Below, in pieces: positions 1 to 10,799 of a stretch of 64,000 nucleotides of DNA. The DNA comes from Rhizophagus irregularis. Taxonomy: Eukaryota; Glomeromycota; Glomeromycetes; Glomerales; Glomeraceae. A program made the position numbers and the translations under genes. Where the stretch lies: positions 3,658,001 to 3,722,000 of the forward strand of contig NC_089449.1 in assembly GCF_026210795.1 (NCBI RefSeq), written 5' to 3'. The number at the start of each line of letters is the position of its first letter. The first letter of the stretch is position 1. The notes below the pieces were generated by a model, which had not been told where the DNA came from, did no database searches, and worked only from the letters and a program-made list of their open reading frames with translations.

Positions 1-498
1 ATCTAATTTATAATTTTAAATATTATAGTAAAAAAAAATACATTGATAAATAAATACCACATTTCTAGATTATTTTTTGTCATTTTATCAAAGATTTCAT
101 AGCATTAATTTTTTTATGACATTTCTTTAAGAAAACAAAAAATCAATGTCATTTGATAAATAAAACTATACGACAAAAAGATTCTCTAATTATTGTTTAT
201 TATTAGTTATTATCATTATTACTATTTAAGGTAATTTTATTACTATTAGGTTGTATATAGAGAAATTTTTCAATAATTTGGTGGATAAAGTCTGTTAATT
301 TTCTTCACAGAAAATGTTTAGAGCAAATTGTTATCAAATAAAAGAAGAATTCCTTTGAGAGATAATTAAATATTGGAAAAAAGTGAATAATAGTCTGAAT
401 ATTTATTTACATGATGTTTTTAATTCATTATTCATTAAATAGTGAGAATAATAATTTTGGTTGTAAATAATTTTATTTAACCCTCTCTGGGATTCATG
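1..498. other. AT-rich stretch, no gene seen
   Basis: No open frame of useful length, RNA gene or repeat was recognised. The sequence is mostly A/T with scattered poly-A and poly-T tracts. Confidence 0.5.
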
Positions 499-615
499 CG
501 GTTCTCTGCAAGAAAGTAATTAATTTTAAGTAAATTTATATAATCGAAACCGGATTTCCTACAATAGGAGGCTGTTGTTCGTATCCTTCTTACCCCTATT
601 CCGACCGCTCCTGTA
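499..615 (-). other. Moderately GC-rich island, possible coding remnant
   Basis: This short stretch is far less AT-rich than its surroundings. On the minus strand one frame reads AVGIGVRRIRTTASYCRKS, and a possible GT..TTGCAG intron would join it in frame to ENRMNPREG and a stop. Another frame of the same bases reads RSGRNRGKKDTNNSLLL. I do not recognise either peptide. It could be the 3' end of a gene, a piece of a repeat or a structured RNA; the base composition is the only firm observation. The next 400 bases (616-1018) are AT-rich and hold nothing I can identify apart from the LSM1 3' flank. Confidence 0.2.
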
Positions 616-1018
616 TTAAACCATGTAATAAACTATTTTTGTGCTATATTTGTTTAATACAATATAATATTTAAATACAATACAGATTAAATTGATATAT
701 AATGAAAATATACCATTAAAAAAAGAGACTTTTAATATAAAGTTGATCAGAATAAAAAAATTATCCTTGTCAGATATATAATTACGAACATATTAGTTTG
801 AGTATGTAAATTAAATACAAAGTTTGATGGAAGTCGCATCATGAACTGATCGATATACTACTTTATAAGATAAAAAATTAATTAATAAAAATTTCACATT
901 ACTATAAGGGAGTAAATAAATCTGTTGTTTACCTTATACTAAAAACTAACTCCAATCATATTAAAATATACAAAGAATATTACAATATAATATATACACG
1001 TATATAAAATGTAATTAA

Positions 1019-1746
1019 TTAATATAAATCAGTTTCAGTAAAGTCCACACTAAATCCTTGATCATGTAATAGTTTATTCTTAAGTTTTTCACGTTTTTGT
1101 CTTGCTTCCATTTCCTCTCGTTGTGCCAATAGAATTTCTTCAACTGGTACCTGTCGAAGCGGTAATTCATCCTCCTTATCAAGATCCTAAATTTTTTTAA
1201 AAATTGTAATTTTAGAGTAAGTTTAAAAAAGGTAAATTTAGTTATTCATAAATTTCATTCGATAAAAAAAACCCCTTACAATTTCACCTAATAGAACCAC
1301 ATTTTCGCCTCTAATTATGAAAATTCCACGCGGTATATCTCCATACGCGTCACCAACATATATGCGCTCTATCGTATCTTGTAAAACTAAATTTGCTACA
1401 AAATATAAAAAAAAATAAAATTTAAAAAATATTTTTCAATAAAAAAAAAATTTATTTTATAATACATATTATAACAAACAAGAATCTTTATTACCAAATT
1501 GATCAAAAGACCTTAATACACCAATAAGTTTGCGACCATCTCGAAGCACTACTAACAATTTTCCTTTTTTTTTAAAAAAAAATATGTGTATATGTATATA
1601 TATATATAATTTTACAAACTTAATATAATTTATTTTATATAATTTATATTAAAACCACGTTTTTTTTAAAAAAAAAACTTACTATCAACACTATCTACTA
1701 AACTTGCAGAAGTTGTAAAAATCTGTCCTGGAATAAAATTATCCAT
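1019..1746 (-). CDS. LSM1: Sm-like protein LSM1 (mRNA decapping activator)
   Basis: LSM1 is the subunit that defines the cytoplasmic Lsm1-7 ring, which binds the 3' end of oligoadenylated mRNA and promotes decapping with Pat1. Four exons, 1683-1746, 1495-1563, 1280-1395 and 1019-1186 (minus strand, all GT-AG), sum to 417 nt and give 138 residues, close to the size of animal LSM1. The Sm1 motif is [21 protein letters not shown], and the Sm2 motif lies in [16 protein letters not shown]. The C-terminal extension is charged and helical ([19 protein letters not shown]), as in LSM1 orthologues. The start at 1746 is the only Met in frame before the Sm fold. A CACGTG palindrome lies 65 bp upstream at 1811-1816. 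Confidence 0.93.
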
Positions 1747-2041
1747 TATATTTTTTTTAAAAAAAAATGAAGATCGACAACCCCGCAATTTATTTAGTAG
1801 ATTTCATTTTCACGTGATCATATGTCACCTTGTGTCAATTATATTTAGTTAATTCAAAATTTATAAATAACCAAGTATTCATAAATAATACAGTATATAT
1901 ATTTATTAATTTTCAATATCAAATTAAAATTAATTTATTGTAAATTAATGAAATAAAAATTTGACTTCTTTTATCAATTATTTTCATCTATTTACATAAA
2001 TACAATAAAAAGTTAATTATGAATTTAATTAAAAAATTTTA

Positions 2042-3115
2042 AAAACAATATTAATGTAAATACCTTCAAAATCAATTCTTAGATTGATTAAATTGGATTC
2101 TGGAAGATCTATAAAATCTAAAATTCTACTTGTATAAATTGCTTGAGGATGTGTAGTATATGAGAGTGTATTAGTATTTGATAAAAGTGCTGTTAATGAT
2201 GGTAAATCTTTATTAATTTCATCTGCTTCTTCAGCTTGTTTACAGATCTCAGTATTTCCTCGTCAATAATTTCTCCCTTATAAGCAAGTAAAATCTCCAG
2301 TTCATTTGCATTAGGTCGTTTTAGAGGGTCATTATCCCAGCATCGGTGAATTATGTTTAAAATTAATTGAGGAATTTTATAATTGGACTTTGGTCTTAAT
2401 CCTTGACAAATTTTAATAGCTAAGGTTCTGTCATGAGCAATATCATGATAAGGGGGTAACCCTATAGTCTATACAGACTTCAATATGCAATGATTCCAAA
2501 TCCATAAATATCATTTGCTTGAGTATATTCTTTTCCTCTTAAAACCTCGGGAGCTACATAAAGTAAAACTCCATACGTATCGTTGTTTTGAGCATTCATT
2601 GGTCGACATAATCCCAAATCAGTAATAGAAATAATTTGATTACCAACATTTATCATATTTCCAGAATGAAAATCACGATGAATTAATCCTCGTTCATGGA
2701 CTTTACCAAGACCATATATCATATATCCATAGCATCCAACTTATTCATCCAACTCAGTGAACCAAAATCCTTATCTAGATACTGCCTTAAACTACCATTT
2801 ATCCCACGTTCCATTATCATCATAAATTCATTTGTTTCTGGATTTTTAGTAAAACCATAGCAACGAATCACTCCCCAACGTCCACGTTCATTCAACATGT
2901 GATTCAGCCTGAAAAAAATTTTACATTAATTCAGTGCTTAAAATGCTAATTTAATTAAAAATTGGAGAAAATGATATCTTACTTCTTTTAAAAGTTCGGC
3001 TATATTATCCTGTGAGTTATGTATACATTTTAAAACAACACGTCTTCCATATCGTTCCCAACAATTGTTATCAAAATTCCAAGCTGCCATTTCATCTGCT
3101 GTAGGTCGTTTTAGA
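2042..3115 (-). pseudogene. TKL-type protein kinase relic, copy A2
   Basis: This is a broken member of the Rhizophagus-expanded kinase family on the minus strand. Visible pieces in order are: an N-lobe fragment with the VAIK-like lysine (RRVVLKCIHNSQDNIAELL, about 3003-3095); an intron acceptor near 2908; VIRCYGFTKNPETNEFMMIM; the catalytic loop LIHRDFHSGNM; DLG in place of DFG (ITDLGLCRP); the APE motif (VAPEVLRGKEYT); a C-lobe KRPNANE; and the family tail (SYTTHPQAIYTSRILDF, 2090-2160). The Gly-rich loop is missing. A 5-bp loss after the acceptor and several further frame breaks prevent one continuous product. The longest intact piece is the 80-codon frame 2480-2722. It is unlikely to be an active kinase, although the catalytic-loop residues survive. 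Confidence 0.75.
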
Positions 3116-4246
3116 GAGTCACCATCCCAATATTGATAAATTATATCTAAAATTAATCGAGGAATTTTATAATTAGACTTTGGTCTTAATCCTTGACAAA
3201 TTTTAATAGCTAAGGTTCTGTCATGAGCAATATCATGATAGGGGGTAATCCCGTACAGATTTCATATGCAATGATTCCAAATCTATAAATATCACTTGCT
3301 TGAGTATATTCTTTTCCTCTTAAACTTCAGGAGCTACATAAGGTAAAACTCCATACACATCGTTATTTTGAGCATCCAATGGTCGACATAATCCCAAATC
3401 AGTAACAGAAACCTTTGCATTGGCAATATTTATTATATTTCCAGAATGAAAATCATGATGAATTAATCCTCGTTTATGGATGCTGCAAAGACCCCCATGA
3501 CATCCATTTCAACATATCAAGAATCAATTCAGTGAACTAAAATTCTCATCTAGAGACTGTCTTAAACTACCATTCATCCCTTGTTCCATTATCATCATAT
3601 ATTCATTTGTTTCTGGATTTTTAGCAATACCATAGCAGCGAATCACTCCGACACTTCCACATTCATTCGCAATAACATGTGATTCAACCTGAAAAATAAA
3701 TCACGTTAATTCAGTGCTTAAAATGCTAATTCAATTAAAAAATCGGAGAAAAAAGATATTTTACTTCTCTTAAAAATTCGGCTATATTATCTTGTGAGTT
3801 GTATATATATTTTAAAACAACACGTTGACTTCGATCTCTTTTCCAACGATTGCTATCAAAATTCCAAGTGTGTATTCTTCATTGTCTCCAAATTGCTTTA
3901 TAGACGGTTCCAAAACCTCCCTTAGCTAAATATTCAACATTTTCGAGGTCATTCATCTTTAATGTTAGCCTTTATTTGTATATTTTGAATAAATTTTATC
4001 AATTGCGGGATTTCAACTAGTCCAATTTTCAAAATCTTCTTGAAATCGTTTATAATAACATGGCCGACACCAATCAGCAGCACTTTTAGGTTGTTTACAT
4101 CCTTTACATAACCTAAATTTTATATAACGTTCTTTTATTTCTTTATTTAATATTAGTTTATCCACTAACAAGTCTTGTTCTTCGGTTAACCAGGAGAAAT
4201 CTTTTATTTGTTCATATACATCATCGCTAATCCTATATTCTTCCAT
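3100..4246 (-). pseudogene. TKL-type protein kinase relic, copy A1
   Basis: This is the upstream copy of the same family, head-to-tail with copy A2. The first exon (4246 downwards) starts MEEYRISDDVYEQIKDFSW and carries the family's CKGC..CRPC putative zinc-binding module. A Gly-rich loop LAKGGFGTVYKAIW (about 3900-3950) and a VVLK lysine follow, then an intron, VIRCYGIAKNPETNEYMMIM, a decayed catalytic loop (HHDFHSGN in shifted frames), a C-lobe with LPPYHDIAHDRTLAIKIC and finally KRPTADEM. Several stops and frame changes are visible, the first after ENWTS at about 4013. At 3085-3110 the C-lobe runs without a break into the N-lobe of copy A2. Confidence 0.75.
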
Positions 4247-4826
4247 TTCGTGTTTAAAAAAACAATTTTATTCGAGTTATATCAGTTATATCATTTGTAC
4301 GTTTCACAAGTATATATTTGGAATTTATCACCAGGTTTTTTTGTAAATGAAATTTTTTTTCTTTTCAGGTTTCACAATTCATACTTAAATTTCCTATTAA
4401 ACATAAAAGGTAATTCTTATACAAAAATAATTTTAACAATCTTGTATTTTTTTTTTATTTTTAAAAAAATTTAAAAAAAGAAATGCGAACTTTTTTTGGT
4501 GCAATAGAAAAAAAATAAAGGGGAGGAAAGATAAAAAAAAAAATCAATCAATAATAAAAAATTACTAACTGTATGCAGGGGGATTGTTCGAAAGGGGGTT
4601 TAAAATAAAAAAATTACTCTTTTTATTCTTCAATTACTTTTAAAAAAAAAAAATTCGAAATTTATTTTTTGTTTTTTTTTTAAAGGATAAAAGGAACCAG
4701 TGATAATTAAACCAATTCACCAATTGTAAATACGAATATTAACCCATTAACCTATAAAGTGAACTACCCTATAGTACAAGTATTATAAGTGCAGTTAAAA
4801 ATTAAAAAATTTTTAAAATTTCATAA
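4247..4826. other. AT-rich intergenic region
   Basis: No gene is recognised. The 88-codon T-rich open frame at 4208-4474 (+) overlaps the kinase 5' end and has no domain-like composition. The segment contains the upstream region of the kinase relic and the 3' flank of the F-box gene, with long poly-A and poly-T tracts. Confidence 0.5.
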
Positions 4827-7800
4827 TTAAATTGAAATTGATGAACCACCAGTACTTGGTACAGCCGTTGCTGAATTATTGTTATTATTATTGGATGTAA
4901 TTGATGCGACAGTAGCAGCGGCATAAGTGATCGGGGCCGTATTCGTGGTCGTATTCGTAGTCCCATTTGTAGGAACGGCAACATAATTATTACCATTATT
5001 GTTATTGTTGTTTCCAATAGCAATGATAAATCTGTTGTTTACGTTCCCAACAATGACGTTATCATCATCATCGTCATCTTCTTCGGCGAATCTTTCACGA
5101 TCTGCAACGAACAAACTACTTTTACTTATCACACCAGTCTTAACATCTCTAATGAGATCGATGACTTGTCGCACGACCTTATCGGGATCAATACCAGGTT
5201 TGACATCCTCCACGTGAGCTTTGTATAAATTTGAAACCTAAAAATAAATAATTGTTAATAATTGACAATTTGTAAATATTAGCCATTATTAATCAATATA
5301 CCTTATAAATAGTAGAGATTTCGTATGTATCACGTAAAAAGAAATCTGCATCTTCATCAATTTCTGTAAATATCGCTTGATATTCTGGATGATCCTTGAT
5401 TCTGCAACATTATAATAGATTAGTTAATATATATATCATAAAAAGAAATGTAATAATAAATTATAATTACCTTGAGGCAATATCTTCTTTTCGTATTTCT
5501 TTTTCCATATGTTTAACCTTTTCCTTGATGTATGGTTCAAGGTGACTCAACGGAGAGCGTTCTTCATCGTAAACCCAGGCTTGAGCTAACTGATTAAATG
5601 TGAACCATCCATTTGTAGTTATCCATCTAACTCTGGTTTGGAATGTCACACCATCCGTCGGTCGTTTAATCATTGCTATATTCCAATAAGTTGAATTTAA
5701 TTTTGCTTCAGTCGCGGCACGATCAACCTCTTTCAATCGACTGTTTCTAATTCGTTCACATTCCTTAATCTTTTCAATGGTTTCATCAATATCAGGTCTA
5801 TCTGATAGATTGTTCACTTCATAATAAAAACAATTTGTTGTGTATGCTGTCCAAGTACATGGGCGTCTTGGTGGTTTATAGAAGTCCGATATAGTACCGA
5901 GACATCGTTTGTACCACTCGCGCGCTTCAGAAGTTATTAATTCTGGAGCAAACTCTGAGACTTCTCTAAGTAATTTTTGCATGAATGTTTCAGCACGTAT
6001 AATAAATTCTAATGCTGCTCTTTTAGGAACGGATATGTCTAAAAAAAAATATTAAATAATTTTGTTTTTAGGAAATTATTCATATAATATAAAAAAAAAT
6101 TTTTTAAGGATTGTTGAGAAAACTTACTTCTGGTAGCATACTGATATTCTTCTTTTGCTTCAGTACATAACAGCAAATCTGGACCTTGGAAATTGATTGT
6201 TTTACATTTTTTCAATTCAGCATTCATCCATTCCTTGCGTCTCAATATTGTATTTGCTCGAATAATGTCCTTTGCAGCATCTAATTTTAAATGAATTTAA
6301 TTAAATCTATCAAATTAATTCATAAATAGAAAACAATCATAAACTTATTCCTTATACATACATTCTAAGCAACCACAATAACCATCTTCAGTTGAGCAAA
6401 ATCCATTACAATCTTTTATGAAATCTTCATAATCACAATACATGGACTTTAATCGTTCTGGAGGTTCTAACATTTCAATTTGTGAAGAAATACCCTATTA
6501 TAAAAAAGTGATTTAGCTAAAACTTAAGTAATGTAGTGATTTTACTGCGCCATGTCGCAAATTATACACACCTTCATTAAATAGATTTCACTATTCTTCA
6601 TTCTACGCTTCAAGTTATTCTCATATATATTTCTCAACTCTTTTATACATTTCGGTAAATCTGTGAAATACCAGTCAATTTTCTCTCTTAATTTCCTTTC
6701 CAATAATTGTCTTCTCCAATTTTCTTGTGTTCTAGTTAAAGACATATCATTCTTTAACCAAATTTGTCTCTTACGAACACGTGCCAAATATAATTCTCCA
6801 CATTTTTCCGGTGGAGGTTTCTTTCCTCGTCTTGCCCACCATTCTTTTGCATCCCGTAAAAATCTTTGACGATCTGCCTCACAACACGCAATATTATTTT
6901 GACTAATTGACTCACACCATGTTCGCGTAAGTGATGATTCAAACATATTCTCTCGGTTAAAGTATAATAGGATTTCATTACATGTTCGAGCAACTGTCAA
7001 TGGGTATTCTAAAAAATTTTGTGAAGATAAAAGTGGTGAAGACATTCCTCCTCCAAGTATAAATTCATCGTAAAATCGTCTTGTTTTTAAATCTAATTCC
7101 ATACGTAATTTATCAACAATTGAAATGCCATTCGCCAAAAGAAGTCTATTTAATTCCATTAATCTTTTTACTCTAGGGACAACAACAGTTTGTAATTCAA
7201 ACATGATATCTTCCAAATTTTTTCGTAATGCTTTACTTTTTGTTTGAGGATTGGAAGGTGTAGTAATATCGTCATTAGAATCTTGACCAGTAGATAAACG
7301 AAGTCGCTTTCGCGCCAAACTATTATTTGTCTTATTTGAAATATACTAAAAAAAAAAAATAATAATAAATAAAAATAAATATATTTAGTTCATACTGATC
7401 ACGTGAATTCGTGTAATGATGTCATGGTCATTACCCGTGATTTCAAATATAAAGTACCTCATGGATTTCCAATTTAAGTTCCTTTGGGAACCACCATTCT
7501 TCCATGACCGATAATTCTTCTTTCAAGTTTGAATCTCTAAAACAACGAAGAATTGCTTGTGTTCTTTCATTATAAGATTCTTCTTGTTCCTTTTGTTTTC
7601 TCTTGCGTTTAAAATTTTCCTTTGCAAATTTTTCAGATTGACGTTGTTCAACATCACGGTCCAAATCGGATTGAGGGTCTGAATATTTTTGTCGTCTCAA
7701 ATGATCGAGATGATTTCGAAGGTAAAAAGTACAATTCATACCAAGATCATATACATAGGTTTTCCATGGCTAAAAAAAATAAATAAATAAATAAATAAAT

Positions 7801-8996
7801 AAAAATTAAGAACATAATATTTATATTCATAATAATAATATTTCTTAAACATACCTTAAGCATTTCAATTTCCTTTGAGGACAATGTGAATGCGTATAAT
7901 GCACTCTTATTGATCAATTGTCTTACGACACAAAATCTACACAAACGAACTTCCCATACAGGAATTGGATCACCTGGTTCACCACAAACAGTGCAAACTT
8001 CTGTAACGTAGTACTTATATGATTCAACAAACTAAATAATAAATTTGTAAAAAAGATTTATTAGAATATAAAATATAAAATAAAAGCATGAATAAAATTA
8101 ATTAATAATTACCTGAACCTAAATTTTTGAACAAACATTCAATTATTAAAATTAAATAGTTAAGAGTTAGTACATTAATTTAATAATTTAAGGTATGATT
8201 ATATAAACGATAAATTACCTTCCAATCGGATACTTTAAATTCTCTTGATTCTTGCTTGACAACTGATTGTCTGATCTTTGGTAAGACGGGAGCATGAATA
8301 GCTCTCTCAGGTTGTTCACCAGTTTCCATAGCGCATTCATCAATAGGATTATAAGTAGCCAATAATTTATAATACAAGAATCTATAAGGGCTATGTTGTC
8401 CACGTATTATATGATAAAGCGATTTGGATGCTCGTTCCATTGCCGCTAGGGAAGGTCCTAAAGTTACATTACAACAACATTTAGTATAACAAATTCTTGA
8501 AACAAATCATTAAATAGAATCATAAATAGAATTATAAATAGTAAAAGATACTTTACCATCTATAGTAAAGTGAAAGACATCAAATTGGAAGATGATGATG
8601 ATAATAAAAAAAAATAATTAGCAACATAACAATGAACATAATAATGTTATGATAAATAAAATAATAAATACCAAGGAACTCCAATAAATATAATAGTAAA
8701 TCCAGAGGCATGCTCAACAAACGACTTGTAGTATTTGTTTGTGAGAGATCATGATATACTTTCTTCTTCTTTGACCTTTTTGATGATGTTTGAGATAAAG
8801 TACTAGTGGTCGTAGGACGTTTTATAGGCTGTTTGGTAAGTCTTTTAGGTACATGAGCCTGAGCTCTCATTTCTTCAAGAGCTCTTCGTTCTAATTCTTC
8901 ACATCTTCTCCTATCATCACGTCGTTGGATTCTGAGAGAACGTCTTAAAGAAGAACGTTCTTTAGTTGTGTAATATTTTGGGATTTCTGGGATCAT
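4827..8996 (-). CDS. Large F-box protein of unknown target
   Basis: An 11-exon model (minus strand) is: 8672-8996, 8557-8559 (3-nt micro-exon, optional), 8219-8457, 7855-8031, 7458-7769, 6572-7345, 6362-6494, 6128-6280, 5471-6038, 5302-5401 and 4827-5237. The sum is 3195 nt, giving 1064 residues with no frame break. The N-terminus is basic and Arg-rich. An F-box follows at about residues 97-140 (MPLDLLLYLLEFL, then PSLAAMERASKSLYHII), expected to bind Skp1 in an SCF ubiquitin ligase. Next comes a Cys pair module (CTVCGEPGDPIPVW, then CRFC) like a small zinc-binding knot, then long charged helical segments, a Cys-rich patch (CDYEDFIKDCNGFCSTEDG), and an Asp-rich plus Asn-rich low-complexity tail. 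No substrate-binding repeat (LRR, WD40, Kelch) is visible, so the target is unknown. The start at 8996 has no in-frame Met upstream in the exon; an additional 5' exon cannot be excluded. Confidence 0.85.
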
Positions 8997-8999
8997 TCC

Positions 9000-10585
9000 T
9001 AATTATCAAATTACTTTATTACTTTTGGGATGTATTATATTATTCCACAAGGGAAGAGTTTTTTTTTTTTTTTTTTTAGCTAAAGAATATTTTTTTTTTA
9101 AATACTAGACAAAGGAATAATATATATAAGATTTTTGTCTCTTGTTGATTTTTCTTGTCTATAATATATATATTATAAGTTTTTTACAGAAAAATAAAGA
9201 TATAAATCCTTTCTTTACAATATGAATAATTGAATAGTTGAATAGTTTTTCTTTTTTCTTGGTATTTATTTATTTCGTAAAAAAAAAGAGTAAAAAGGAG
9301 TATATCGTTTATTTTTCTTTTTTTTTTTCTCTATAAGGTTGAGTCTATATAATGATTTTTTTTTATATGAGGAGCGGAATGAACTTTTAAATGTTGAGGG
9401 AATAATTTTTTAAGTGATGTAAGGAAAAAGTAAAAATAACAACAAAAGGTTAGAAGTTTGAGTTTGGAAATAAAGTAAAAAATAGGTTAATAACAAATCT
9501 TTTTAATATGATTCTACAATAAAGTTTATGAGAAGTTTATGAAAAAGTTTATAGAAAGTTTATTATTTTATTTGAAGAAAAAGTATACGTATATAATGTG
9601 TATGTTAAGATACAATTTAGTAAAAAGACTTACACTTTTTACTTTAAAGATTCTGAGAACGCCACGAAGGTATTTGTTTTCAAGAGAAGAGTATATAAAA
9701 AAAAGCGAGGAAGATAAATAAATTCGACACCACGACAACTATAACAATAAAAATAATAATAATAAAAAAAAAAAAAAATTTTAAAATTGGGAACGGGAAA
9801 TAAGAACGGTATAAAGGAAAAAAATTTTTTTTTCCAGAGAGAAAAAAAAAGGAAAAAAAAGGGAACGGTTAAAAACCAAAGAAAGAATTTTTTTTTTCAG
9901 ACTATAAATTACATCCAGCCTAATATATAATAATAGTTGTTTGTTGTGTCGGTGTGTCGTGTTGTTGTTATGTTGGTGTGCCGTATTTCTTCTAATAGCA
10001 CTTTATCATAATGAAACTCCTTCTGTTGTATTCAGCCGTGTGGATTGGTAAATTTTGATTTATTCTGGTTTTATGTTTTAGTTATTTTAGTTCGAGAATA
10101 TCATATTAAAGAATTTCATAATTTAGAGGGGATGTGTGTATATTAAGTGTTATTAAGTGTTATAAAAAAAAAAAAAAAAAGAAAAAAAAAATTCGAATGC
10201 ACAAAAAAAAAAAATTTTTTATATATATTTAAAAAAATTTTTTAAAGTAGAAAAAAAAACTATAATATAAATAACATATACAGAGATTATTTGGGAAAAA
10301 AAAAAGTATATATATGTGGCGAACACATTAAACTTAAATTAGAAGAGTGGGGTAAAAAAAGACCTTTGGACGGATTTGAGATTTACTTGCACCAAAAGGA
10401 CCAAAAGGAGTTGTGATTGATGATCCTAAATAATAAAGTCACATATTTATTTATAAAGCTAAAACGGTTTTATATATATATCAATTAGGATCTTCAAGAT
10501 ATTTATTATTTATTGTTTCAAAAAAAAAAAAAAAAAAAAAAAATTATAAAAGAATGAATGATAAATGAATTGAATGATAAACAGG
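9000..10585. other. AT-rich upstream region with long homopolymers
   Basis: This stretch holds poly-T and poly-A runs (for example 9060-9080 and 10520-10545) and is probably the 5' flank of the F-box gene. The short open frame at 9539-9721 (+) has Lys/Leu-rich, AT-driven composition and is not called as a gene. One doubtful micro-gene is listed separately at 10010. Confidence 0.4.
10010..10430 (+). CDS. Doubtful micro-gene with signal-like first exon
   Basis: An ATG at 10010 opens MKLLLLYSAVWI and is followed directly by a GTAAAT donor, after a relatively GC-rich 5' region (9915-10005). The acceptor is unclear. Using the AG at about 10379 gives in frame DLLAPKGPKGVVIDDPK and a stop (29 residues in all), which has non-AT-driven composition. 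An AG near 10090 would instead give a 30-residue product. I do not recognise the protein. Mitochondrial and ER micro-proteins of this size exist in fungi, but the call is speculative. Confidence 0.25.
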
Positions 10586-10589
10586 GATG

Positions 10590-10775
10590 CATTAAATAAC
10601 CGGCAAATTAACAAAAATTTAGCACCAATAATCATTGAAAAATACCGGTAAGAATACCGGTAAGATTAACGGTAAGATTAATGGTAAGATTAATGGTAAA
10701 ATTGGCGGTAAAATTAACGGTAGGTAAAATTAACGGCAAACTATACCGGTAAAATTAGCGGTAAAATTAATCCTA
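10590..10775. repeat. 12-nt minisatellite, unit about GGTAAAATTAAC
   Basis: About ten degenerate copies of a 12-nt unit, GGTAAGATTAAC / GGTAAAATTAGC and variants, run in tandem, interspersed with ACCGGTAA motifs. Copies differ mainly at two or three positions, consistent with slippage plus point decay. Confidence 0.75.
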
Positions 10776-10799
10776 AAAATAAAATCTCATCTCATCAGG

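Noticed and set aside
4999-5217. 72-codon plus-strand frame with a Ser tract
   Set aside because: It is antisense to the Asp- and Asn-rich last exon of the F-box gene.
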